Notes under the pieces: generated by a model
Databases searched by the model: none
What the model was told of the DNA's origin: nothing
Seen by the model: the letters and a program-made list of their open reading frames with translations, nothing else
NCBI GenBank assembly: GCA_035549875.1
Contig: DASZPV010000010.1
Location: 1-64,000, forward strand
DNA length: 64,000 nt
Reading direction: 5' to 3'
DNA from: JAKFWI01 sp035549875
GTDB taxonomy: Bacteria > Pseudomonadota > Alphaproteobacteria > Caulobacterales > Aquidulcibacteraceae
Shown here: positions 26,111 to 33,825 of the stretch, piece by piece
How the letters are laid out: each line of letters starts with the position of its first letter
Position numbering within the stretch: position 1 is the stretch's first letter
Program-made: the position numbers and the translations under genes

Positions 26111-27298
26111 CTACGCTTTGCGCGGTTTTTTCGCCGCGCGCGGTTTGGCGTCCGTGGAAAATGCGAATTCCGTGACCGAACGGAATGTCTCTCCCGGCCG
26201 CAGCACCGGCGAAGGAAACGCGGGCTTATTGGGACTGTCGGGATAGTGCTCTGTCTCGAAACAAATGCCATCGCCTTGTCGTTGAACGCGCCCGTTAGCG
26301 CCCACGCGAGAGCCATCTGAATTGGTGACGTAGACCTGCACGCCAGGCTCGGTGGTCCGCACCTCCATTCGTCGCCCGCTGCGGGGATCGTAGAGCCGCG
26401 CAGCGACCTCGACGGCGCCGCGCTCCGGCGATTTCTTGTCGAGCACGAAATTGTGGTCGATCCCGCGCGCCAGCAAAATCTGCGGATGCGCCGTGTAGAT
26501 GCGCTCGCCGATGGGTGTCGGCTTGCGGAAATCGAATGGCGTTCCACCGACGGGTGCGATTTCTCCCGTGGGGATGAGATCCTTGTCAAGCGGCGTCCAG
26601 CGACTGGCGAAGATCTGCAAAACTTGATTGTAGACGGGGCCGGAATCGTAACCGCCAAGGTTAAAGGCGGCGTGATTGGTCAGATTGACGATCGTGGGCT
26701 TGGTTGTGGTCGCCCGATATTCCAGACGCAGCAGATTATCCTCGCCAAGGCTGTAGGTCACCGCAGCCGCGACTTCTCCCGGAAACCCATTCTCGCCATC
26801 GGCGCTGACATAAGACAGCGTCGCACCGGCGCGATCTCCGCGCGTGAACGTCTCGGCTTTCCACAATCGCTTAGAAAATCCCGTCGGCCCGCCGTGAATG
26901 ACGACATTGTTGTCGGGTCTCGCGCCCGCCAATTTGTAAAACACCCCATCGAGCGTGAAGCCGCCGCCGCTGATGCGGTTGGCGTACCGGCCTGTGATGG
27001 CGTTGAACCCGTTTTCCCAGGCGGCGAAATCTGCCACGCCAAGCACCAGGTTTTTTACGGCGCCCTTGCGGTCTGGCGCGCTGATCTCCGTGATCGAGCC
27101 GCCGCGCGTTGAGAACCTGACCGTCATCCCGCGCGCGTTGCGCAACGTGATCAGCTCGACGGTCCGCCCATCGGCAGCCGTGCCGAACACGGAACGCTCG
27201 ACCGTGGCGGCGTCAGCCGATCCAATGGTGAGCAGCGCCGCAACAGCAGCGAAAAACCCGCGGAGGCAGCTTGCGCCGGTTCGGCTATCCGTCCCCAT
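26111..27298 (-). CDS. Exported aldose 1-epimerase
   Basis: 395 residues, ATG behind AAGGA. The leader MGTDSRTGASCLRGFFAAVAALL... cleaved near ADA exports it. The galactose mutarotase fold is shown by TGRYANRISGG, VVIHGGPTGFSKRLWKAE, NLTNHAAFNLGG (conserved His) and CFETEHYPDSPNKPAFPS (catalytic Glu region). It interconverts the alpha and beta anomers of free sugars. A periplasmic copy beside sugar-type quinoproteins could supply the anomer those enzymes oxidise. The stop codon is ten bases from that of the convergent quinoprotein gene. Confidence 0.9.
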   Translation of the reverse strand: MGTDSRTGASCLRGFFAAVAALLTIGSADAATVERSVFGTAADGRTVELITLRNARGMTVRFSTRGGSITEISAPDRKGAVKNLVLGVADFAAWENGFNAITGRYANRISGGGFTLDGVFYKLAGARPDNNVVIHGGPTGFSKRLWKAETFTRGDRAGATLSYVSADGENGFPGEVAAAVTYSLGEDNLLRLEYRATTTKPTIVNLTNHAAFNLGGYDSGPVYNQVLQIFASRWTPLDKDLIPTGEIAPVGGTPFDFRKPTPIGERIYTAHPQILLARGIDHNFVLDKKSPERGAVEVAARLYDPRSGRRMEVRTTEPGVQVYVTNSDGSRVGANGRVQRQGDGICFETEHYPDSPNKPAFPSPVLRPGETFRSVTEFAFSTDAKPRAAKKPRKA

Positions 27299-27690
27299 TG
27301 TTTAGTCCTTTTGCAAAGCCAACTTCTCGCTTCGTATCGCCGAACCCCGACATCACCGCTAGCGCCATAACTCTCACGGAAATATGATGATGTCCCCCGT
27401 TTCAAGAGCCTCGCTGACCGGCGCGGCAGGGCCTCCATCGCCTCCGCAAGAGCGCAGGAACCACGAACGGCCCTCTGCTTTGGCGCCGCGCTGGCTGCCG
27501 CCCCGCAACGCTCGTCTTAACACCGCCTGACTTGACTATCGCCAAACAGCAACGAGAATAGTATGAGGCAACACTGTTGGATACAAACGTGGCGCCCCGG
27601 AGGAAAACGATCCGGCTATAGTCCGGTCGGACACAATCGCTAGCTCGCAGAAAAGCCGCGCGCTATTGTCGCAAAGTAGAGATAAAATCG
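27299..27690. other. Divergent intergenic region
   Basis: 392 bases between the epimerase gene (minus) and the GHWEGD gene (plus). No convincing coding frame. It contains a promoter and palindromic element at 27532-27577; nothing else stands out. Confidence 0.6.
27532..27577 (+). promoter_or_regulatory. Promoter with candidate operator, site 3 of 4
   Basis: TTGACT (27532-27537) is 18 bases before GAATAG (27556-27561). Overlapping this -10 is ATAGTATGAGGCAACACTGT (27558-27577), which on the other strand reads as a degenerate copy of the ACAGTATGG...CCCTACAGT element, matching mainly at both ends. It would control the plus-strand genes from 27691. Confidence 0.4.
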
Positions 27691-28524
27691 ATGAGCCGTC
27701 ATCTTCAGATCTTTTTGTGTCTGCTGGCCGCCGTCGCCCTGCTGGGAGCGCCGACGACGTCGCGAGCCAAGGACGAAGAGCAGGTTCTTAACAAGCCGCC
27801 CACCGCCAAGGACTACGCGGACCTCGGCAAGTTGCCCGACTGGAGCGGCATGTGGATTCCGGTCGTTTCCGACCAAATTAAACAGATGACCACCAACCCG
27901 CCGCCATGGACCCCCAAGGTGGCCGCGCAGGTCAAACAGCAAACAGACGATCAGGAAGCGGGCAAGCCGCTGGGAATATTCGTCGATTGCCTCCCCGAAG
28001 GCATGCCCTCCTGGATGCTGATCAGTCATAACTTTATGGAAGTGGCGTTCACGCCCGGCAAAATTTTCTTATTGGGCGATTCTGACGGCAACCGCTTGCG
28101 CCGAATCTATACCGACGGCCGGCCGCACCCAGACGATCCGGACCTTACCTTCCACGGCCATTCCATAGGTCACTGGGAGGGCGACACGTTGGTGGTCGAT
28201 ACCGTCGGCATCAAGCCCGAGACTTGGCTTGCCATTGGCGAAGCCCAGGGCATTCCCAACAATGGCGACATGCACGTCGTTGAGCGCATCCACCTCATCG
28301 ACGCCAACACTCTGGCTGACGAGTTGACGATCACAGCGCCGAAAGTTCTGACCAAGCCGTGGAAAACCACCCGCCTGTTCGAGCGCGAGCGCCGACGCGA
28401 TCTCGATATCGTCGAAGGCGTCTGCATTGAAGGCTCGTTCCGTCCCGAGATAGACAAGAACGGGAACCACGTTTTCGTCCCGGCGCCCCGCACGCCCGAC
28501 GGCAACCGTATGAACGCTCAATAA
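27691..28524 (+). CDS. Secreted protein of the GHSIGHWEGDTLVVDT family (copy 2)
   Basis: 277 residues with signal peptide MSRHLQIFLCLLAAVALLG... ending SRA. It carries CLPEGMPSWM, RIYTDGR and GHSIGHWEGDTLVVDT in the same order as the product of 9201-9995. DWSGMWIPV near the N-terminus and HVVERIHLIDANTLADELTI further on also match the family pattern. Only 16 nt separate it from the DUF6152 gene downstream, so the two families are cotranscribed here. Function unknown. Confidence 0.78.
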   Translation: MSRHLQIFLCLLAAVALLGAPTTSRAKDEEQVLNKPPTAKDYADLGKLPDWSGMWIPVVSDQIKQMTTNPPPWTPKVAAQVKQQTDDQEAGKPLGIFVDCLPEGMPSWMLISHNFMEVAFTPGKIFLLGDSDGNRLRRIYTDGRPHPDDPDLTFHGHSIGHWEGDTLVVDTVGIKPETWLAIGEAQGIPNNGDMHVVERIHLIDANTLADELTITAPKVLTKPWKTTRLFERERRRDLDIVEGVCIEGSFRPEIDKNGNHVFVPAPRTPDGNRMNAQ

Positions 28525-28540
28525 GGATGACGAAGTCCCG

Positions 28541-28942
28541 ATGACCAAACCCTCCACGCTGACCGGCCCGCGCGCCTTATTTTTGGCAGCGGCCCTATCC
28601 CTCTCGTTCGCGGCAGGACCCGCCTTCGCGCACCACTCGTTCGCCATGTTCGACAGAAACAAACCCACGCCGATGAAGGGCACGATCAAGCAGGTGGACT
28701 GGACAAATCCCCACGTCAGTCTGTGGGTCTACGTCGAAACCAAGCCGGGCGCGCAGCCAGAAGTATGGAACCTTGAATGCGCCAACCCCAGCAACCTCAA
28801 ACGAAACGGCTTCACCAAGCGCACGTTCAATCCGGGCGACAAGGTGGACATCGTGTACTTGCCTTCGCGCGACGGCTCGCACAGCGGCCAGCTCCGGAAA
28901 ATCATAAGCGCCACAGGCCAATCTTATAGCATGGAAAAATAG
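28541..28942 (+). CDS. DUF6152 family secreted protein (copy 2)
   Basis: 133 residues. Signal peptide to AGPAFA, giving a mature N-terminus HHSFAMFD. The domain body has KGTIKQVDWTNPHVSLWVYVE and VWNLECANPSNLKRNGF, aligning with the copy at 8555-8959 (WNNPHVYFEV, LWNIECSPPSILVRRGW). The exposed N-terminal histidines could bind a metal such as copper, but this is inference. It follows the GHWEGD gene and precedes the FMN dehydrogenase gene by 122 nt, with an inverted repeat in between. Confidence 0.85.
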   Translation: MTKPSTLTGPRALFLAAALSLSFAAGPAFAHHSFAMFDRNKPTPMKGTIKQVDWTNPHVSLWVYVETKPGAQPEVWNLECANPSNLKRNGFTKRTFNPGDKVDIVYLPSRDGSHSGQLRKIISATGQSYSMEK

Positions 28943-29005
28943 GCCCGTTCTTCATGGGTCGTCAGCGATCTGCCGGGTGACAAGCTGATCCTGCATACGA
29001 GGCGC

Positions 29006-29029
29006 CTGCAGCCATGGAAAAGGCTGCAG
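29006..29029. terminator. Inverted repeat between the DUF6152 and FMN dehydrogenase genes
   Basis: CTGCAGCC (29006-29013) and GGCTGCAG (29022-29029) form an 8-bp perfect stem with an 8-base loop. Only a weak T-run (TTT) follows, so it may be a partial terminator or a regulator site rather than a full stop. Confidence 0.4.
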
Positions 29030-29064
29030 CAGTTTAGAAGAACAGACTCGGGGAGGCAGGACTC

Positions 29065-30363
29065 ATGAACAAGCCGAACACGTCAAACGCCAGGCGGCAT
29101 TTTTTGCGCTTGCTGGCGGCGAGTCCGGCGCTGCCGTTGCTGGATCTGCCTGGGTTTATGCAGAACGCGCTGGCGGCCGAAATGGACCCCATCGGCCTGA
29201 CCGCCGCCACGCTCAAATCGCTTGACGATTACGGCGCGGCGATTTCCTCGCCCAAGCAAGCGACGAACATTTTCGATCTGGAGCAGACCGCCCAGCGCAA
29301 GCTGCACGTCGGCCACAATGCGATGCTTGCGGCCGTCGAAGACCAGGCGACTTTGCGCGCGAACCGGGAAGGCTTCAAACGCTACGAGCTTCGGCCCCGG
29401 CGTCTGGTCGATGTCAGCAAGACCGACATGTCGATGACGCTGTTCGGCGCGCACTGGGACATGCCGCTCATCCTGTGTCCGGTTGGCAATCAGGGCGCGT
29501 TCAACCCTGAGGCGGAAGTCGCGGTGGCGCGCGCCGCGAAGGCCAGGAAGGTTATCCAGACGCTGTCCACCGCCGCCAATCGCAGTATCGAGGATGTGGC
29601 CGCCGCCAGAGGCGCGCCCGTCTGGTATCAGCTCTATGCGAGCCCCAATTGGAGCATGACGCGCGCTATGATCAAGCGCGCCGAAGCGGCCGGCAGTCAG
29701 GTCATGGCCTTCACCGTGGACGACCAGGGCGGTTCCAATCGCGAAGTCGTGACCAAGGTCCGCCGCCAGAACGCAGCCTTCTGTTCAAGCTGCCATATTG
29801 TCGATCCCAAGGAAGTCGCCGGAGAGGCGCCGTACCGTGGAATGGGCGGCGGTGAAAATCCTATGCGTGCCACACCCCCGCTCGGTCCGCCGCAGATGGA
29901 CGCCGGGACGCCCACCTGGGACTACGTGAAGCGCATAAAAGACACGACGAAAATGAAATTGCTGATCAAGGGCATCACCACGCGCGAAGATGCGGAACTG
30001 GCGATGAAGTACGGCGCTGACGGCGTTTGGCTGTCCAACCACGGCGGCCGCGTCGATAATACCGGCCGCTCCACTATCGAGTGCGTCCCTGAAGTGGTCG
30101 CGGGCGTCGCCGGGCGTGGCCCCGTGATTGTCGATAGCGGCTTTCGGCGCGGCGCCGATATCTTCAAGGCGCTCGCGCTCGGCGCGACGGCGGTGGGCGT
30201 CGGCCGTCCCTACATCTGGGGATTGGCGTCGTTCGGCCAGGATGGCGTGGAGGCGGCGATCAACATCTTGCACGCCGAACTGCTTCAGGTGATGCAGCAA
30301 TCTGGCACGACCAGCCTCGCCGCCATCAACAAGAACTACATCGCCGATCGCGCGCGATTCTGA
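29065..30363 (+). CDS. Exported FMN-dependent alpha-hydroxyacid dehydrogenase with CXXCH motif
   Basis: 432 residues; ATG 29065 follows GGGGAGG. The N-terminus ARRHFLRLLAAS is a Tat signal, expected for an exported flavoprotein. The glycolate oxidase/lactate dehydrogenase fold is clear: LILCPVGNQGAF, YQLYASPNW, AFTVDDQGGSN, LLIKGITTREDAELAMKYGADGVWLSNHGGR (catalytic His326, substrate Arg329), and IVDSGFRRGADIFKALALGA. In the loop between the barrel halves (residues 232-285) lies CSSCH at 240-244, the haem c attachment pattern, which normal family members lack. It would oxidise an alpha-hydroxyacid such as glycolate, lactate or mandelate. Whether haem is bound is unproved. Confidence 0.85.
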   Translation: MNKPNTSNARRHFLRLLAASPALPLLDLPGFMQNALAAEMDPIGLTAATLKSLDDYGAAISSPKQATNIFDLEQTAQRKLHVGHNAMLAAVEDQATLRANREGFKRYELRPRRLVDVSKTDMSMTLFGAHWDMPLILCPVGNQGAFNPEAEVAVARAAKARKVIQTLSTAANRSIEDVAAARGAPVWYQLYASPNWSMTRAMIKRAEAAGSQVMAFTVDDQGGSNREVVTKVRRQNAAFCSSCHIVDPKEVAGEAPYRGMGGGENPMRATPPLGPPQMDAGTPTWDYVKRIKDTTKMKLLIKGITTREDAELAMKYGADGVWLSNHGGRVDNTGRSTIECVPEVVAGVAGRGPVIVDSGFRRGADIFKALALGATAVGVGRPYIWGLASFGQDGVEAAINILHAELLQVMQQSGTTSLAAINKNYIADRARF

Positions 30364-30369
30364 GCCGCT

Positions 30370-30383
30370 GGCGCCGCGGCGCC
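30370..30383. terminator. Perfect palindrome between convergent genes
   Basis: GGCGCCGCGGCGCC is self-complementary over 14 bases and lies between the stop codons at 30363 and 30388. There is no T-run, so a terminator role is only suggested by position. Confidence 0.35.
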
Positions 30384-30387
30384 TCCA

Positions 30388-31479
30388 TCAGTTGACCTGA
30401 TAGGTCTTGCTGAATCCATTGCGGCTGTTGGTGACGGTGACCTTGCCGCTACGCGCGATGTCGAGCCTGATGTTCTTGCCATAGTCAGGCGCCGGTTCGA
30501 GATTGGCGATGTAATCGGGATCGCCGTTCAGCTCCGGATTTACGGTCGAAGCGTGCAGTTTCCAAAACCCCTGAAGCCCAGGGCTGCTGCTGACCACATT
30601 CACGACCGCCGGCACAGCGCCCTTGGTCGCGCTGTTGCCCATCACCGCAATATCAGGCCGCATGGCGGCGATTGACGCGGGGTTGCTGCTCCAGGCTGTG
30701 CCGTGATGGGTGACCAGCAGAATATCGACGTGTCCGACCCGGTCGATGGGACAGAATAAATCATGCTCCCGATTCCAGGTAAGATCGCCGAACGCGGCGA
30801 TCTTGACCTTGCCGAAGCTTAGGATCGATCCAACGGATTCTGCGTTCTCCAGCCCGCCATCGCTGTCCATGGGCGGCGCATCGCAGTGCGAGCCTGGGCC
30901 GCCGGCGCCCGGCAGCGGACGGGCAATGACCTTCGAATCGCTTGTAACGATTGTGTCGGTCAACGAACCGAAGTGAAGCACATCGCCAGGTTTTGCTTCG
31001 ATGTGTTTGTGGCCTTTGATCGCTTCGAGATATCTCGGGTAAACGGCGATACTGTCCCGCGCCATGCGATTGATCGAAGAATCGGGCGCCAGGCTTGGAA
31101 TTTCTCGTTCGCGGTTCGGGCCATGGTCGATAATCGTGCCGACGGGAAAGCGCTTCAGGAGATCGAAAACGCCGCCGATATGGTCGCCGTGGTAGTGCGT
31201 GATGATCAGGTAGTCGATTTTCTTCACGCCCAGCGCCGAGGCCGCAGCCAATATTCGGTCAACGTCGCTCTTGGCGCCGTCGAGTCTCACAGGCGCGCTG
31301 TCGCGGGGCGTTGATCCGGTGTCGATGAGCAAAGACTTGCCTTCCGGCGTAACGAATAGCGTTCCCCCACCGCCTTCCATGTCCAGGCTAACCATTTTCA
31401 ACGTCGCTTCGGCGGCGCTGGCCGTGCTTGCGATCGCGCCTGCAGCCACACACGCCGCGATGATAGCGTTACGGATCAT
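30388..31479 (-). CDS. Exported ComEC-type MBL-fold protein
   Basis: 363 residues, ATG behind GGGAGA. Signal peptide MIRNAIIAACVAAGAIASTASA. The MBL domain has DTGSTPRDS on strand one, THYHGDHIGG as the zinc motif, FGDLTWNREHD in place of the usual GD strand, and VTHHGTAWS near the C-terminal zinc site. This arrangement is that of the free-standing relatives of the ComEC C-terminal domain, which are hydrolases of unknown substrate. It differs from the two SoxH-like MBL proteins at the left of the window. Last gene of the operon from 38323, 28 nt after the glycerate kinase. Confidence 0.82.
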   Translation of the reverse strand: MIRNAIIAACVAAGAIASTASAAEATLKMVSLDMEGGGGTLFVTPEGKSLLIDTGSTPRDSAPVRLDGAKSDVDRILAAASALGVKKIDYLIITHYHGDHIGGVFDLLKRFPVGTIIDHGPNREREIPSLAPDSSINRMARDSIAVYPRYLEAIKGHKHIEAKPGDVLHFGSLTDTIVTSDSKVIARPLPGAGGPGSHCDAPPMDSDGGLENAESVGSILSFGKVKIAAFGDLTWNREHDLFCPIDRVGHVDILLVTHHGTAWSSNPASIAAMRPDIAVMGNSATKGAVPAVVNVVSSSPGLQGFWKLHASTVNPELNGDPDYIANLEPAPDYGKNIRLDIARSGKVTVTNSRNGFSKTYQVN

Positions 31480-31507
31480 GGAATTGTTCTCCCTGGCGTC
31501 ATTTCTA

Positions 31508-32764
31508 TCACGTGATCACAACTGCACGAAGGTCATTTACATTGGTCAATGTCGGTCCGGTGATCACAAGATCACCGAGGCCGGCGAAGAAGCTGTAGCT
31601 ATCATGTCCGCGCAGCATCGATGCCGCGTCCAGGCCCGATGCGCGCGCGCGGTCGAGCGTATCAGGCGAGACGATAGCGCCGGCCGCATCTTCCGTACCG
31701 TCTATTCCGTCGCTGTCGCCGGCAATCGCCCAGACGCCTTTCATGCCGCTAAGCTGGCGCGCAAGCGAAAGCAGGAACTCGGTGTTTCGTCCGCCGCGGC
31801 CAGCTTTGGCGCCGCGTAGCGTTACCGTCGTTTCGCCGCCGGACAACAATACGGCCGGCGCAGCGACCGGCAGGCCATGATCGCGCACCGAACGCGCGAT
31901 GCCAGCCATCACAACGCCCAGCCCCGCGCTCTCACCCTCTATAGCGTCACCTAAAATCAGCGGCGTCCACCCTAATCGGCGTGCTTCATCCGCCACCGCG
32001 TTGAGCGACATCGCGGGCGAAGCGATCATGCGAATATCGGCCGTAAAGCTCTGCATGGTGGAAGCGCGCGGCGCCTCGAGTGTTTTACGGAGGCCGGCTG
32101 GCAGATCGATTTCATATCTATCCAGCACCGCAAGCGCATCTTCCCCGCGGCTAAGATCAGGCGCCGTCGGGCCCGAAGCGATGGTCGCTGGATCGTCGCC
32201 CGGCACATCGCTGATCACCAGCGTAACGACCCTGGCAGGCGCTGCCGCCAGCGCCAAGCGTCCGCCCTTGATGCGGGACAGATGCTTGCGCACCAGATTC
32301 ATCTCTCCGATCGGCGCGCCGGACGAAAGCAGCGCCGCATTGATGCGCTGCTTATCAGCAAGCGTCAGCCCCTCAGCCGGCAGCGTAAGCAACGACGAAC
32401 CGCCGCCCGAGATCAGGGCGAGGACAAGATCATCGGCGGTCAGGCCGCGCACGGCGCCCAGGATTCGTTCGGAAGCATGCACGCTAGCCGCATCCGGCAC
32501 AGGGTGAGCCGCTTCAAGGATCTCGATTCGCGTCGTCGGTACGGCATGGCCATAGCGGGTGACGACTACCCCCGTTAACGCCACATCCGACCACGCCTCT
32601 TCCAGCGCCGCCGCCATCAGCGCGGAAGCCTTACCCGCACCGACGACGACACACCTTCCCTTGGGACGCGCCGGCAAATGCGCCGGCAGCGTTTTACGCG
32701 GGTCGGCAGCGCGCACGCCGGCATCGAACAAAGCCCGAAGACGCTTTCGGATTTCATCGCTCAT
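31508..32764 (-). CDS. ttuD: Glycerate 2-kinase (TtuD/GckA family)
   Basis: 418 residues. The sequence is typical of type II glycerate kinases (MOFRL/DUF4147): VVVGAGKASALMAAALE, GHAVPTTRIEILEAAHPVPD, LISGGGSSLLTLPAEGLTL, INAALLSSGAPIGEMNLVRKHLSRIKGGRLA, ISDVPGDDPATIASGPT, LLSGGETTVTLRG, and AGDSDGIDGTEDAAGA. These enzymes convert D-glycerate to 2-phosphoglycerate with ATP; older annotations call some of them hydroxypyruvate reductase. Its start lies three bases after the stop of the 2-hydroxyacid dehydrogenase, so the pair is translationally coupled and probably routes hydroxypyruvate or tartronate semialdehyde into glycolysis. Confidence 0.9.
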   Translation of the reverse strand: MSDEIRKRLRALFDAGVRAADPRKTLPAHLPARPKGRCVVVGAGKASALMAAALEEAWSDVALTGVVVTRYGHAVPTTRIEILEAAHPVPDAASVHASERILGAVRGLTADDLVLALISGGGSSLLTLPAEGLTLADKQRINAALLSSGAPIGEMNLVRKHLSRIKGGRLALAAAPARVVTLVISDVPGDDPATIASGPTAPDLSRGEDALAVLDRYEIDLPAGLRKTLEAPRASTMQSFTADIRMIASPAMSLNAVADEARRLGWTPLILGDAIEGESAGLGVVMAGIARSVRDHGLPVAAPAVLLSGGETTVTLRGAKAGRGGRNTEFLLSLARQLSGMKGVWAIAGDSDGIDGTEDAAGAIVSPDTLDRARASGLDAASMLRGHDSYSFFAGLGDLVITGPTLTNVNDLRAVVIT

Positions 32765-32767
32765 CGG

Positions 32768-33730
32768 TCAGGCGACGCGATTGACGGGCGAACCAGCCCG
32801 GAACGCTTCGATGAGACCAATCAGTTGATCGGCCAGGGTCTGAATCGCCTCACGACTGGCCCAGGCGACATGCGGCGTCAGAATAAAGTTAGGCCGCTCC
32901 AGCAGGCGCATGAGCGGACTGTCCATCGGCGGAGGTTCCGGGCTGGTTACATCGAATGCGGCGCCGGCGATGAGATCGCGCTCAAAGGCGCGCACCAGCG
33001 CGTGTTCATCGACCAAGCCGCCGCGACCGACATTGATGAGCAAGGGGCGGCGCGCCATCTGCGCGAACTCCCCATCGCCAATCATGCCGCGCGTCTCGGC
33101 ATTGAGCGGACAATGCAGGGTAATGACATCGCTGGTGGCCAGAAAGGTTTCAAACGGTACGCGGCCTTCTGTCCCCGTGTCGGTCTTTCGGCCGGCGAAC
33201 TGGACGCTCATGCCAAGCGCGGCGCCAAGCCGCGCGGTCGCCTGGCCTAGGGCGCCGGAGCCGACCACGCCAAGCATCGATCCGGCCAGATCGCGGATCG
33301 GATAATCGAAGAAACAGAACTGCGCCGCCTCCTGCCACCGCCCGCGCGCAACGGCTTGGCGATAGCCAAACAGGCTGCGGCGTAGCGCTAGAACCAGAGC
33401 AAAGACATGCTCCGGCACGGTGGTGACAGCGTAGCCGCGCACGTTGGACACCATTATTCCGCGCGCAACGCACGCCGGCACGTCGATCACATCATATCCG
33501 GTCGCCGCGACGGCGATGAAGCGCAGACGCGGCGCGGCGGCGATATCCGCGGCAGTGATGCGGACCTTGTTGGTTATGACAATGTCCGCCTCAGCAATAC
33601 GGTCGGCCACCTCTTCGGCGCTGGTGCGGTCGTGCATGTCAAAGCGGTGCGGAAACGCCGGCGCCCGGAGAACGGTCTCCGGGCTCAGCGTTTGACGATC
33701 GAGAAAGACAATGCGCTCAACCTGGGTCAT
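32768..33730 (-). CDS. D-2-hydroxyacid dehydrogenase (hydroxypyruvate/glyoxylate reductase type)
   Basis: 320 residues. NAD(P)-binding Rossmann motif GVVGSGALGQ near 154-163, catalytic Arg in LLINVGRGGLVDE, Glu in FDVTSPEP, and His in LTPHVAWAS place it among the glycerate/phosphoglycerate dehydrogenases. It probably reduces hydroxypyruvate to D-glycerate or glyoxylate to glycolate. Coupled to the glycerate kinase gene (3-nt gap), and preceded by the lactate/glycolate-type permease gene. The ribosome site is weak. Confidence 0.88.
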   Translation of the reverse strand: MTQVERIVFLDRQTLSPETVLRAPAFPHRFDMHDRTSAEEVADRIAEADIVITNKVRITAADIAAAPRLRFIAVAATGYDVIDVPACVARGIMVSNVRGYAVTTVPEHVFALVLALRRSLFGYRQAVARGRWQEAAQFCFFDYPIRDLAGSMLGVVGSGALGQATARLGAALGMSVQFAGRKTDTGTEGRVPFETFLATSDVITLHCPLNAETRGMIGDGEFAQMARRPLLINVGRGGLVDEHALVRAFERDLIAGAAFDVTSPEPPPMDSPLMRLLERPNFILTPHVAWASREAIQTLADQLIGLIEAFRAGSPVNRVA

Positions 33731-33825
33731 TGGCCTGGATCACGCATCGCCGTCACTGGGTTCGGCGCCGCCGATGCGCGGCGCCGAACCATTACCAAAC
33801 CAAACGCAGCGCCCACGCAAGCAAT

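Noticed and set aside
26120..26138. Hairpin GCGCGG with CCGCGC around a T-rich loop as a terminator for the quinoprotein gene.
   Set aside because: The T-run is in the loop rather than after the stem, and the sequence lies inside the epimerase coding region, where lysine/arginine codons explain it.
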